Shown here piece after piece: positions 1 through 9,400 of a stretch of 60,741 nt of DNA (within the stretch, counting starts at the first letter, position 1; every line of letters begins with the position of its first letter). The translations under genes were made by a program, and so were the position numbers. The notes beneath the pieces are model-generated. The model was not told where the DNA came from. It searched no databases and saw nothing but the letters and a program-made list of their open reading frames with translations. Origin of the DNA: CBDDFN01 sp965227065 (lineage in GTDB: Bacteria; Pseudomonadota; Alphaproteobacteria; SPJN01); NCBI GenBank assembly GCA_965227065.1, contig CBDDFN010000018.1, positions 1-60,741 on the forward strand, in the 5' to 3' direction.

Positions 1-567
1 GCCCCAACGCCTATTTCGCCAATCGGGTCTTGCCCGAATTGCCGAGCGCACCGGCGCCAGGCTTGTCTATACGCCGTGCCTTCTGGGCGGGATTTTCAAG
101 GCCACCGGCAATCAACCGCCGATGGTGGCCTTTGGCGGGGTGAAGGGCAAAATGGAATATGAGCAACGCGAGATTGAGCGCTTTCTCACCAAACATTCCA
201 TTCATGAGTTTCAGTTCAACCCGCATTTCCGGTTAACACGCTGATCCTGATGCGCGGCGCGATTGTGGCGGAGCGCAATGGCGATCTGGATCGCTATATC
301 GCAGCGGGGCTTTATCACATGTGGGAAGAGCCAAAAAAGATGGATGACCCTGAAGTCTTTGTGGCTGCCATGACCGCGTCAGGTTTTGACGGCGCTGATC
401 TGCTGCATGAAACGCAAGACCCTGAAATCAAGCAGAAGCTTGTGCAGAACACCGAAGCGGCTGTGGAACGCGGCGTGTTCGGCATCCCGACATTCTTTGT
501 TGGCGATGAGATGTTCTTCGGCAAAGACCGGCTGTTGCAGGTCGAAGAAGAGCTGATGTCTCACTGA
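1..567 (+). pseudogene. 2-hydroxychromene-2-carboxylate isomerase (DsbA/GST-kappa fold), 5' partial and frameshifted
   Basis: The conceptual protein matches the HCCA isomerase family of thioredoxin-fold, glutathione-dependent isomerases, best known from naphthalene and other aromatic catabolism. Recognisable pieces are PNAYFANRVLPE, the LLGGIFKATGN motif, the NPHFPVNT motif when one base is restored, and the C-terminal GIPTFFVGDEMFFGKDRL. The N-terminus lies off the left edge. The reading frame breaks twice: near 36-40 (GAATT where GAAATT restores frame) and near 229-231 (CCGG where CCCGG restores frame). Each is loss of one base from a run of three, so a sequencing or assembly error is as likely as true decay. 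The part from 250 to 567 is open. Its stop overlaps the stop of the convergent lipoprotein gene by 7 bases. The substrate is not predictable. Confidence 0.82.
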
Positions 568-1109
568 AGGTTGAGGCCGGCCACTTCGAAATTGTAGCCA
601 TAGTCAAAATGGTCGATCAGCAGGCCGCGGCGGGTGCGCCGCACGGCCAGCACCGTGCGTTCCATGGCCTCAATTGCGCGTCCATCAGGATATTCTTTGA
701 GCGAGGCATGGGCGGGCAGCGCCGCCCGCACCTGCTCAGCAGGCCACAGTGCGATAAACAAGGTGGCCAGCATCTCCTCAGCGCGCAGCTGTTGAGGAAC
801 CCGAGGCGCGCGGCGTTCGACAATGCCGTCAGCGGTCCAATCGGCTTCAAGCAAGGTTGGGCCGGTGGGATGCGAGATGCGGAAAAAGACCAGATCAGGC
901 GTCATCTGGATGATCGCATTGACGGTTCCACCTTCGCCATTGGCGGACAGGCGCAGCCGGGTCTGGTCCTCATACTGGCCGGGAAACCCCGGCGGGCGGG
1001 GCAGGCGGATTTCGATGTCCTCGGCAATCGACACATATTCAACCGGTGTACGGGTTGTTGTGCAGGCCGCTACAAACAGCAAAAGGCAAAGGCTGATCAG
1101 CCGGGTCAT
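561..1109 (-). CDS. Outer-membrane lipoprotein, DUF3261-like
   Basis: A 182-residue protein with a signal peptide ending in a lipobox (LFVAAC, Cys16), so it is probably lipid-anchored. The body (RLPRPPGFPGQ, then RVPQQLRAEEMLATLFIALWP) resembles the DUF3261 family of small lipoproteins, often found near fatty-acid or polyketide-type genes, but this assignment is by pattern only. It lies 38 bases downstream of the TetR gene on the same strand and may be co-transcribed with it. Function is unknown. Confidence 0.7.
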   Translation of the reverse strand: MTRLISLCLLLFVAACTTTRTPVEYVSIAEDIEIRLPRPPGFPGQYEDQTRLRLSANGEGGTVNAIIQMTPDLVFFRISHPTGPTLLEADWTADGIVERRAPRVPQQLRAEEMLATLFIALWPAEQVRAALPAHASLKEYPDGRAIEAMERTVLAVRRTRRGLLIDHFDYGYNFEVAGLNLQ

Positions 1110-1147
1110 CGGGGTTGCTCCATCATCAGACGCGCCCCCATATCCGG

Positions 1148-1846
1148 TTATGGCGTGTCTGTCACCTGATTGATTGCCGCCTCAAGCCGGTCCACCAGCT
1201 GTTCCAGCCTGTCGGATGCCGGTTGCTGGGCCGCAGCGCCAAGCCCGCAGGCGGCCAGAAAGGCGGGCATCATGGCCTGGGAAATCTTTGCCGACTGTTT
1301 GAGCTGGCCGCGCACCCGTGCGGTCCGCATGGCATATTCGAGCCCGCCAAAAAACAGATCGCGCAGCACCCAAAGCGGCGTGTCCTCGCCCATCTCGCCC
1401 CGCGCGCGGGCATCGGCGATGATTCGGTCAAACAGGCCGACATAGGTTTTGTTCAGCGCATATTGTGTGGATTGGCCATAGCCTGACCGGTCGCGGAAAA
1501 TGAAGCTCGCCTGCATCAGGATTTGCCAATTGTCCATCATGCGGGTGACGTGCAGATGGGCCAGAAAGCCAAGCCGCTCGCGCGTGTCGGGCAGGCGGGC
1601 CAAACCCTCTTCGCCCGCCTGGGTCAGCGCCTCATAATAGCCGGTAATGACGGCCTGCATGAGGGCGAGCTTGTTCTCGAAATAAAGATAGAGCGTGCCT
1701 TCGGAAACCCCGGCCTTCTTGGCAATGTCGGCCATGCGCGCGCCATCAAAGCCCGCTTCGGCAAATGTGCTGCGGGCCGCGTCGATAATGGCGGTTTCGC
1801 GGGCCTCCAGCTTGGCGCGGCGGGTTTGGGCGGTTTTTGCGGTCAT
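1148..1846 (-). CDS. TetR/AcrR family transcriptional regulator
   Basis: A 232-residue regulator with a typical N-terminal TetR helix-turn-helix at about residues 18-62 (ARSTFAEAGFDGARMADIAKKAG, followed by SEGTLYLYFENKLAL), and a variable C-terminal helical ligand-binding domain. It is divergent from the AtuA-carboxylase-acyl-CoA dehydrogenase operon across about 135 bases. By analogy with other TetR regulators of acyl-CoA catabolism, it probably represses that operon and responds to an acyl-CoA. The start is supported by the conserved position of the helix-turn-helix. The ligand is unknown. Confidence 0.9.
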   Translation of the reverse strand: MTAKTAQTRRAKLEARETAIIDAARSTFAEAGFDGARMADIAKKAGVSEGTLYLYFENKLALMQAVITGYYEALTQAGEEGLARLPDTRERLGFLAHLHVTRMMDNWQILMQASFIFRDRSGYGQSTQYALNKTYVGLFDRIIADARARGEMGEDTPLWVLRDLFFGGLEYAMRTARVRGQLKQSAKISQAMMPAFLAACGLGAAAQQPASDRLEQLVDRLEAAINQVTDTP

Positions 1847-1876
1847 GAGCCTTTTTTGTGCTGATCCAAACAGCTC

Positions 1877-1918
1877 TGAGCTTGACTTATTTATACTGAG
1901 CGTTATTCATTTTGCTCA
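1877..1918. promoter_or_regulatory. Candidate promoter/operator between tetR and atuA
   Basis: This intergenic stretch is AT-rich compared with its surroundings. It has a TTGACT hexamer at 1882-1887 and a weak TATTCA hexamer 16 bases later at 1904-1909, oriented towards atuA. The outer ends form TGAGC (1877-1881) and GCTCA (1914-1918), an inverted repeat that encloses the promoter elements, as expected for a TetR operator. There is also TGA-N7-TCA at 1897-1909. All of this is by eye and not tested. Confidence 0.35.
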
Positions 1919-1981
1919 CAGGCGGCGCGCTGTGGCAAGCTCAATTTCGTGTGGATCAGGCGCAAGGACGAAGAGGGCGAT

Positions 1982-3777
1982 ATGACCGGGAAAGTGATCA
2001 AAATTGGCGGAGCCAGCGGTTTTTGGGGCGAAAGCCCCGTGTCGGTTCCGCAATTGCTCAAGGCCGATCTCGACTATCTGGTGTTTGACTATCTGGCCGA
2101 GATCACCATGTCGATCATGGCGCGCGCCCGCGCAGCAGATCCGCAAATGGGTTATGCGGTGGATTTCGTCACCGCCGTCATGCGCGGCCATGTGAAAGAG
2201 ATCGCCGAGAAGAAAATCAAAGTCATTTCCAATGCCGGGGGCACCAACCCCAAGGCCTGTGCCGATGCGGTCCGTAAGCTGGTGGCCGATGCCGGGCTTG
2301 ATCTGAAAGTCGCCTGTGTGCTGGGCGATGATCTGATTGACCGCAAGGATGATCTGGGCTCCAAAGGTTTTGGCGAAATGTTTTCGGGTGATGCCTTCCC
2401 CGACGCCGACAAAATTGCCTCAATCAACGCCTATCTGGGTGCCTTCCCGATTGCCGAGGCGCTGAAAGACGGCGCCGACATTGTCATCACCGGCCGGTGT
2501 GTCGACAGTGCGGTGACGCTGGGGCCTGTATCGCTGAATTTGGCTGGGGGGCGAACGATCTTGATGCGCTGGCGGGCGGCTCACTGGCTGGTCACATCAT
2601 TGAATGTGGTCCGCAATGCACCGGCGGCAATTTCACCGACTGGGCCGAAGTGATCGAAACGATTGACGAGATCGGCTATCCGATTGCCGAAATCGCCGCG
2701 GATGGCAGCTTTGTCACCACCAAGCCCGAAGGCACCGGCGGCATGGTGTCGGTCGGCACGGTGGCTGAACAGATGGTCTATGAGATCGGCGACCCGCAAG
2801 CCTATATGCTGCCCGATGTGGTCTGTGATTTCAGCCAGGTTGAAATCACGCAGCAAGGACCCGACCGGGTTCTGGTCAAGGGCGCCAAGGGCCATCCCGC
2901 GCCGGACACCTACAAAGTCTCGCTGACCTATCAGGACGGGTTCAAGGCCGGGGCTAATATGGGCTTTTACGGTATTGACGCCGACAAGAAGGCGCGCCTT
3001 TACGCCCAGGCGGTGTTGAAAAAGACACGGGCGCGGCTGCGCAGCTCCAACCTTGGTGACTTCACCGAAACCGATATCGAGATTATCGGTGCGGAAAGCC
3101 AGTATGGCGATTACTCCGAAATTCTCGGCGCGCGCGAAGTGATGATGAAGCTTGCGGTCAAGCATCCCGACGCCAAAGGCGTGGGTCTGCTGCTCAAGGA
3201 AGTGGTGGGCATGGCGCTCGCCACCCCGCCGGGCCTGTCGATCTTTGGCGGCAGCCGCCCCAAACCCTCACCCGTGGTGCGGCTGTTCTCGTTCCTGATC
3301 CCCAAGACCGATTTGCCGGTCAGCATTGATATGGGCGACAGCCAAACCGATGCGGCGGTTCCCGCAGGTGTGCCGTTTGATCCCGCCGCGCTGGCGCGTC
3401 CCGATGCGCCCGCCGCGCCTGCCGTATCGGCCGATATGATCGAGGTGCCATTGGTGCGGCTCGCCTGGGGGCGCAGCGGCGATAAGGGCGACAAGGCCAA
3501 TGTCGGCATCATTGCCCGTGACCCCGCCTTCCTGCCCTATATCTGGGCCTCAATTGACGAAAGCGTCGTCAAGGCGCGCTACCGCCATTTCCTCAAAGGC
3601 GATGTGGAACGCTTTGTCATGCCCGGCTCCAGCGCGATCAACTTCCTGATGCATGATGTGTTGGGCGGTGGCGGCGTGGCGAGCCTGCGCAACGACCCGC
3701 AAGGCAAGGGCTATGCCCAATTGCTGCTGGAGGCGCCGGTGCATATCCCGCGCAGCCTTTTGGAGCGGGCGGCGTGA
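1982..3777 (+). pseudogene. atuA: Acyclic terpene utilisation AtuA-family protein (DUF1446 plus C-terminal AtuA-like domain), frameshifted
   Basis: With one base restored this is a protein of about 598 residues, the usual length of AtuA. The N-terminal domain starts KVIKIGGASGFWGES and contains the DUF1446 pattern GRCVDSA, then FGW, then GGNFTDW. The last ~110 residues (VRLAWGRSGDKGDKANVGI) are the AtuA-like C-terminal domain. AtuA is required for citronellol and geraniol catabolism in Pseudomonas, but its biochemical role is not well defined. The frame is lost at GGGGCC (2521-2526), where GGGGCCC would restore it. ATG 1982 is preferred over the upstream in-frame ATG at 1949 because AGAGGG lies 4 bases before it. 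The stop overlaps the carboxylase GTG start. It may be intact in the organism. Confidence 0.85.
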
Positions 3778-5396
3778 GCGTCTTTACCTCAAAGATCGAT
3801 CCGCGCGCTGACGGGTTTCAAAAAAACCGCGCCGACATGCTGACCATGATCGGCCGGCTGACAGAATTGAATGGCCGGGCCGCCCTTGTTTCTGAAAAGC
3901 GCAAGGACCGGTTTGAGGCGCGCGGACAACTGACACCGCGCGAGCGGCTGGCGCGTCTGCTTGATCCGGGCATGCCGTTCCTCACCCTGTCGAATCTCGG
4001 CGGCTATTTGATGGATGGCCGACCGGAAGAAAAATCGATCCCCGGCTCTACGTTGATTGCGGGCATCGGCTTCATCAAGGGTGTGCGCACCATGGTGACG
4101 GTCGATGATAGCGGCATTACGGCCGGGGCCATGACGACCGCCATGGGCAACAAGATCCGCCGCGCCCAGGACATTGCGCTCAAGCAGAAATTGCCTTTCG
4201 TGCATCTGGTCGAAAGCGCGGGCGGGGATTTGCTCAATTACACGGTTGAGAACTTCCTTGAAGGCGGCACCATGTTCGCCAATCTGGCGCGCCTGTCGGC
4301 GGCCGGGCTGCCCTCCATTGCGGTGCTGCATGGCAGTTCAACCGCAGGCGGGGCCTATATGCCGGGCCTGTCGGATTATGTCATCGGGGTGAAGGAAAAC
4401 GGCAAGGCGTTCCTTGCCGGGCCGCCCTTGCTGAAAGCCGCAACCGGCGAAATCGCGACCGAGGCCGAACTGGGCGGGGCGGAGATGCACGCCACCGTGT
4501 CGGGCCTTGTTGAATATCTCGCTGATGATGATGGCGAGGCCATCGGGCTCGCGCGGGAGGTTCTCGCCCGGCTTGACTGGAACCGTCATTGCCCCAAACG
4601 GCCCCTGCGCAGCGTGGCCGAGCCTTTGTATGATGCCGACGAGATCGCCGGGATCGTGCCGGTCGATTACCGCAAACCCTATGATGTGCGCGAAGTGGTG
4701 GCGCGGCTGGTTGACGGCTCGGACCTGTCGGATTTCAAACCCGGCTATGGGCCTGCAACCGTCTGCATGCAGGCCGAAATTTACGGCCATCCCATCGGGA
4801 TGGTCGGCAATAATGGCCCGATTGATCCCGAAGGGGCGACCAAATGCGCCCAGTTCCTGCAATTGTGTGATCAGGCTGATGTCCCGGTTGTCTTCTTGCA
4901 GAACACCACGGGCTATATTGTCGGCACACGGTCAGAGCGCGCGGGCATGATCAAGCATGGGTCGAAAATGATCCAGGCGCAGACCAATATGGAAGTGCCG
5001 CGCCTCACCCTGATGATCGGCGCAAGCTTCGGGGCAGGCAATTACGGCATGTGCGGACGAGGCTATGAGCCTGACTTTTTGTTCACCTGGCCCAACGCCA
5101 TGACAGGGGTGATGGGGGGCGAGCAGGCCGCCAAGACCATGTCGATGGTTGCCCGCGGCAAGGCCGAAGCCACCGGCCAGCCGGTCGATGAAGACACGCT
5201 CAAGGCGCAGGAAGAATTTCTCGCCGCCCATTTCGACAATCAGGCGAACGCGTTCTACACGTCGGGACATCTGTGCGATGACGGCATGATTGACCCGCGC
5301 GACAGCCGCCAGTGTCTGGGCTTTTTGCTCGACACGATCTGGGAAGCGCGCCACCGCAGCGTGCGCACCAACAGTTTCGGCATAGCGAGGATGTAA
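3774..5396 (+). CDS. Biotin-dependent acyl-CoA carboxylase, carboxyltransferase (beta) subunit
   Basis: A 540-residue carboxyltransferase with both crotonase-like halves: N-terminal ARGQLTPRERLARLLDPG and SSTAGGAYMPGLSDY, C-terminal QNTTGYIVGTRSE and GASFGAGNYGMCGRGY. It transfers carboxylate from biotin to an acyl-CoA. Family relatives are methylcrotonyl-CoA (LiuB) and geranyl-CoA (AtuC) carboxylases. The adjacent AtuA-type gene suggests an isoprenoid-like acyl-CoA, but the region around VESAGGDLLNYTVENF differs from the usual methylcrotonyl form (DSGGAN), so the substrate is left open. It starts with GTG in a GTGA overlap with the atuA stop, implying translational coupling, and the biotin-carboxylase gene follows after 4 bases. 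Confidence 0.92.
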   Translation: MSVFTSKIDPRADGFQKNRADMLTMIGRLTELNGRAALVSEKRKDRFEARGQLTPRERLARLLDPGMPFLTLSNLGGYLMDGRPEEKSIPGSTLIAGIGFIKGVRTMVTVDDSGITAGAMTTAMGNKIRRAQDIALKQKLPFVHLVESAGGDLLNYTVENFLEGGTMFANLARLSAAGLPSIAVLHGSSTAGGAYMPGLSDYVIGVKENGKAFLAGPPLLKAATGEIATEAELGGAEMHATVSGLVEYLADDDGEAIGLAREVLARLDWNRHCPKRPLRSVAEPLYDADEIAGIVPVDYRKPYDVREVVARLVDGSDLSDFKPGYGPATVCMQAEIYGHPIGMVGNNGPIDPEGATKCAQFLQLCDQADVPVVFLQNTTGYIVGTRSERAGMIKHGSKMIQAQTNMEVPRLTLMIGASFGAGNYGMCGRGYEPDFLFTWPNAMTGVMGGEQAAKTMSMVARGKAEATGQPVDEDTLKAQEEFLAAHFDNQANAFYTSGHLCDDGMIDPRDSRQCLGFLLDTIWEARHRSVRTNSFGIARM

Positions 5397-5400
5397 GGCG

Positions 5401-7362
5401 ATGGCCAAGATTTCTTCCATCCTGATCGCCAATCGCGGCGAGATTGCCGCGCGTGTCATCCGCACCGCCAAGACGCTCGGCATCAAGGCGATTGCGGTTT
5501 ATTCTGAGGCCGACAAGGACGCACTCCATGTGCGGCTGGCCGATCAGGCGGTGCTGATCGGGCCTGCGCCGGTTGGCGAATCCTATTTGAAGATCGACAC
5601 GATCATTGCCGCCGCCAAATCCCATGGCGCGGATGCCATTCATCCAGGCTATGGCTTCTTGTCGGAAAATGCCGAGTTCGCGCAAGCTTGCGATGAGGCG
5701 GGGATCATCTTTATCGGCCCGCCGCAAAACGCCATTCATGTCATGGGCAACAAGGCCGAAGCCAAGCGGCGCATGATCGCTGCGGATGTGCCGTGCGTGC
5801 CGGGCTATGAGGGTGAAGACCAAAGCGACGACGTCTTTGTTCGCGAAGCAGACCGCATCGGCTATCCGATCATGGTTAAGGCCGCTGCCGGCGGTGGCGG
5901 ACGCGGCATGCGATTGGTGGATGACGAAACCAGACTGGCCGATGCTTTGCGGACCGCTCGTTCGGAAGCACAAAACGCGTTTGGGTCAGGCGAGCTGATT
6001 TTGGAAAAGGCGGTGATGGAACCCCGCCATGTCGAAATCCAGGTGTTTGCCGATGCCCATGGCACGGTGGTTCATTTGGGGGAGCGGGACTGTTCGGTCC
6101 AGCGGCGGCACCAGAAAGTGATTGAAGAGGCGCCAAGCCCCGCCGTCACGCCCGCCATTCGCAAGGCGATGGGCGAAGCGGCAGTCAATGCCGCCCGCGC
6201 AGTGGACTATCGCGGGGCGGGAACAGTTGAATTCCTGCTCGATGCCGAGGGCCGCTTTTATTTTCTGGAGATGAACACGCGGCTTCAGGTCGAACATCCG
6301 GTGACCGAGGCGGTGACCGGGCTTGATCTGGTGGCCCTGCAAATCAATGTGGCCGAAGGCGCACCGCTTGGTCTTGCTCAAGACGATGTCAGCCTGACGG
6401 GCCACGCCATTGAGGTCCGGCTTTATGCGGAAGACCCTGACAAGGACTTCCTCCCGGTGACCGGCCCGGTTCACCAATTCCATGTCCCCACCAGCGTGCG
6501 GTGCGATGCGGGAATTGAAAGCGGCCAAGAGATCACGCCCTTCTATGATCCGATGGTCGCCAAAGTCATCGCTCATGGCGAAACCCGTGACGAGGCGCGC
6601 GCCAAGCTGATCGCGGCGCTGGAACAGACGGTGCTGTTTGGCTCCAAAACCAATCAGCGCTTTCTGATTGACTGTCTCGCCCATCCTGTTTTTGCCGGTG
6701 GCCAGGCAACGACGCATTTTATTGCCGACCACGCGCCTGGCGGTACCGCTGATTGGGACTGGGTGGTTCCGGCCGCCACGCTGATCTTTGAGCAGCGCGC
6801 GCGGGATGAGGCGCAGGCGGCTGCCATCAGCCTGCCGGGTCCGATGATGGGCTGGTCCTCGGCCCAAGCGCTGCCGTCGCGCTTTGAGCTTCATTTCGGT
6901 GAGGACAGCGCCGATGTCAGCGTGCTGGGCAACAGCCTGACCCATGGCGAGGCTGCGATTGAGGCTAGGCTTGTGTCGCTTGATGACGGCGTGGCGCAGA
7001 TCCGCGTGGGCGATCAAAGACTGCGTGTCTCTGTGTGGGCCGAAAGTGAACGGGCCTTGTGGCTTGGTCATGAAGGCCGGTCCATCCGGGTTGAAAACCG
7101 GCTGGGACTGGGGGCCGATGCAGGCAGCGGGGCAGGGGCCGGTAAAGTGCTCGCCCCCATGCACGGGGCGCTTTTGTCGGTGGCTGTCACAGAAGGTGAA
7201 ACCGTGACGCGCGGCCAGGTGCTTGGCGTGCTGGAAGCCATGAAGATGCAGCATGATCTGGTGGCTGATTGCGACGGCACGGTCAAAGCGGTGGCCGCCG
7301 CCGCTGGCGAGCAAATCGCCGCCGATGCGCTGATCATTGAAATCGAACCGTTTGAGGACTGA
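5401..7362 (+). CDS. Acyl-CoA carboxylase, biotin carboxylase/biotin carboxyl carrier (alpha) subunit
   Basis: A 653-residue fused subunit. Residues ~1-445 are biotin carboxylase: N-terminal ILIANRGEIAARVIRTA, ATP-grasp glycine-rich loop KAAAGGGGRGMR, and FLEMNTRLQVEHPVTE. The C-terminal ~75 residues are a biotinyl domain with EAMKMQH, where Lys615 should carry biotin. It carboxylates biotin with ATP and bicarbonate and pairs with the preceding beta subunit. Length fits the alpha subunits of methylcrotonyl- or geranyl-CoA carboxylases. Holoenzyme formation needs a biotin ligase not found in this window. Confidence 0.94.
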   Translation: MAKISSILIANRGEIAARVIRTAKTLGIKAIAVYSEADKDALHVRLADQAVLIGPAPVGESYLKIDTIIAAAKSHGADAIHPGYGFLSENAEFAQACDEAGIIFIGPPQNAIHVMGNKAEAKRRMIAADVPCVPGYEGEDQSDDVFVREADRIGYPIMVKAAAGGGGRGMRLVDDETRLADALRTARSEAQNAFGSGELILEKAVMEPRHVEIQVFADAHGTVVHLGERDCSVQRRHQKVIEEAPSPAVTPAIRKAMGEAAVNAARAVDYRGAGTVEFLLDAEGRFYFLEMNTRLQVEHPVTEAVTGLDLVALQINVAEGAPLGLAQDDVSLTGHAIEVRLYAEDPDKDFLPVTGPVHQFHVPTSVRCDAGIESGQEITPFYDPMVAKVIAHGETRDEARAKLIAALEQTVLFGSKTNQRFLIDCLAHPVFAGGQATTHFIADHAPGGTADWDWVVPAATLIFEQRARDEAQAAAISLPGPMMGWSSAQALPSRFELHFGEDSADVSVLGNSLTHGEAAIEARLVSLDDGVAQIRVGDQRLRVSVWAESERALWLGHEGRSIRVENRLGLGADAGSGAGAGKVLAPMHGALLSVAVTEGETVTRGQVLGVLEAMKMQHDLVADCDGTVKAVAAAAGEQIAADALIIEIEPFED

Positions 7363-7367
7363 CGCCC

Positions 7368-8162
7368 ATGTCGATCACACAGCCCCTGCGCGAAGAAGGC
7401 GATGACCTTTATGCGCTGCTCAAGGATGAGCCCGCCACGGCCTTTGATCAGAAAACCGCCTTCAAGGACTGGACGGTGTGGGATGTGATCGCGCATCTGC
7501 ATCTGTCGGATGTGCAGGCGCTTGCTTCGGCGGGCGGGGCCGACACATTCAAGGCTGAAGCCGGACCGATGATCGCAGCGATGAAAGAGGGCCGGTCACT
7601 GATCGACTATACGCGCGAGCGGTGCGCGGGCCTGTCAGGCACGGATTTGTTTCAGCGCTGGCGCGACACCTTTGTAGAAATGTGCGACGCCTTTGATGCC
7701 ACCGATCCCGATGCGCGGCTCAAATGGTTCGGGCCTGATATGGGCGTGCGCATGTTTGCGACTGCCCGGCAGATGGAAAGCTGGGCGCATGGCTCGGAAA
7801 TCTATGATCTTCTCGGCAAGACGCGAGTTGAAACCGACCGCATCCAGAATGTCGTGGTGATCGGCATCAAGACCTACAAATTCAATTATGCCATTCGCGG
7901 CCGGGAGGCACCCCAGCCCCAACCCTATGTGCGGCTGACCGCCCCTTCGGGCGCGGTGTGGGAATTTGGCGAGCCCGGTGACACTTCAATTGAGGGTTCG
8001 GCCGTCGACTTTGCCCATGTGGTGACCCAAAGCCGCAATGTCGCCGACACCAAGCTGACGGTTAAAGGCGAAACCGCCAAAGAATGGATGAGTATTGCGC
8101 AGTGTTTTGCAGGCGGTGCGGAAGAGCCCCCCGCACCGGGAACACGCGGACCGAAATCCTAA
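7368..8162 (+). CDS. TIGR03084 family protein (DinB/maleylpyruvate isomerase-like fold)
   Basis: A 264-residue protein whose start resembles the TIGR03084 family: an N-terminal helical DinB-type domain with FKDWTVWDVIAHLHLSD. That histidine, with H in MESWAHGSEIYD, would supply metal ligands. Members often sit beside acyl-CoA dehydrogenases and AtuA-type genes; their reaction is not established. Here it is between the carboxylase and two acyl-CoA dehydrogenases, separated by only 5 and 15 bases, so it very likely acts in the same pathway. Confidence 0.78.
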   Translation: MSITQPLREEGDDLYALLKDEPATAFDQKTAFKDWTVWDVIAHLHLSDVQALASAGGADTFKAEAGPMIAAMKEGRSLIDYTRERCAGLSGTDLFQRWRDTFVEMCDAFDATDPDARLKWFGPDMGVRMFATARQMESWAHGSEIYDLLGKTRVETDRIQNVVVIGIKTYKFNYAIRGREAPQPQPYVRLTAPSGAVWEFGEPGDTSIEGSAVDFAHVVTQSRNVADTKLTVKGETAKEWMSIAQCFAGGAEEPPAPGTRGPKS

Positions 8163-8177
8163 ACTGGAGAGACGTGC

Positions 8178-9389
8178 ATGAGTGATTTAAGCCAAGCTGA
8201 ACTGGAGGAGTATCGCAAGGATTGCGATGCCTGGTTCACCGAAAACACCCCGGCCGAGCCGGACTTTCTTTTGCCGCTGACTTTTATGGAGGTTGGCGAT
8301 GACCAGATTTTCAACTTCCTGCGCGACTGGCAAAACAAGGTTTATGAAGCGGGCTATCTGGGTGCGGCCTGGCCCAAGGAATATGGCGGCGGCGGGCTTG
8401 ATCAGGCCTTCCAGGACATCGCCACCCAGGTCATGTATCAGCACAAGGTGCCGATCATGCTGAACGCCATCGGCATCAACTGGACGGGTCCCTTGCTGCT
8501 TGATCTTGGCACCCATGAGGAGCGGTTGCGCTATCTGCCCGGCATTCTGTCGGCCGAAGACATCTGGTGTCAGGGCTTTTCAGAACCCGAGCATGGCTCT
8601 GACCTCGGCAACGCCCAGTGCAATGCCGAACGGGACGGTGATGAGTATGTCATCAATGGCTCCAAAATCTGGACCACCCAGGGCAATTACGCGAAATATA
8701 TGATCCTGCTGGCCCGCACCAATCCGCAAGCTGAACGCAAATATGACGGGTTGAGCTTCTTCCTCGCCCCCATGGATGTGGAGGGGGTCGAAACCGTTCC
8801 GATCCGCAAACTGACCGGCGAATATGGCTTCACCCAGACCTTCTTTACCGATGCGCGCATTCCCGCTGACTGCATCATGGGCGAAGAGGGGGAAGGCTGG
8901 AAAATGGCCATGCGCACCCTGGAATATGAGCGCGGCGCGCGCGGCGGCCAGGCCGGCGGCTTTGTCATGACCCTGCCCGATGTGTCCGAGATTGTGCATC
9001 TGGCCAACACCGCCATGCGCGAGGGCCGTCCCGCCATTGAAGACCCGGTGGTGCAGGATGAGTTGGTGAAAATCCTCACCGAGTTCCGCGCCTTGGCGCT
9101 GGGCCGCAAGCGGGCGCGCATCGCCCCGCTCAATCAGGATCGGCCGCTGGCGTTGCCCTTGTCGGACAAGATGCTGACGACCGAGCTGTTCCAGAATATG
9201 TATGAGTTTGCGATCAAGCTTCAGGGCACCCGCTCGGCCTACTTTGTCGGCGAGCCTGAAGCGGTGGAACGCGGGCAATGGACCCGGCGTTATCTCAACA
9301 GCTTCTCGGCCACCATTGGCGGCGGCACGAGCCAGATCCAACGCAATATTGTGGGCGAGCATGTGCTTGGCCTGCCCAAGACCCGCTAA
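8178..9389 (+). CDS. Acyl-CoA dehydrogenase (first of a tandem pair)
   Basis: A 403-residue FAD-dependent acyl-CoA dehydrogenase. Visible family motifs are AAWPKEYGGGGLDQAF in the N-terminal helical domain, QGFSEPEHGSDLG and KIWTTQGNYAKYMILLART around the flavin, and GGGTSQIQRNIVGEHVLGLP at the C-terminus. It introduces an alpha,beta double bond into an acyl-CoA. CTGGAGAG lies 7 bases before the ATG. It is followed after 11 bases by a second, divergent acyl-CoA dehydrogenase; adjacent dissimilar pairs of this kind form alpha2beta2 enzymes in actinobacterial steroid side-chain degradation. Confidence 0.93.
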   Translation: MSDLSQAELEEYRKDCDAWFTENTPAEPDFLLPLTFMEVGDDQIFNFLRDWQNKVYEAGYLGAAWPKEYGGGGLDQAFQDIATQVMYQHKVPIMLNAIGINWTGPLLLDLGTHEERLRYLPGILSAEDIWCQGFSEPEHGSDLGNAQCNAERDGDEYVINGSKIWTTQGNYAKYMILLARTNPQAERKYDGLSFFLAPMDVEGVETVPIRKLTGEYGFTQTFFTDARIPADCIMGEEGEGWKMAMRTLEYERGARGGQAGGFVMTLPDVSEIVHLANTAMREGRPAIEDPVVQDELVKILTEFRALALGRKRARIAPLNQDRPLALPLSDKMLTTELFQNMYEFAIKLQGTRSAYFVGEPEAVERGQWTRRYLNSFSATIGGGTSQIQRNIVGEHVLGLPKTR

Positions 9390-9400
9390 GGAGAGACCCG

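Noticed and set aside
5986..7314. Long open frame opposite the biotin carboxylase gene
   Set aside because: It is a GC-rich antisense shadow with no start site, no family resemblance and a skewed composition, fully inside a clear gene.
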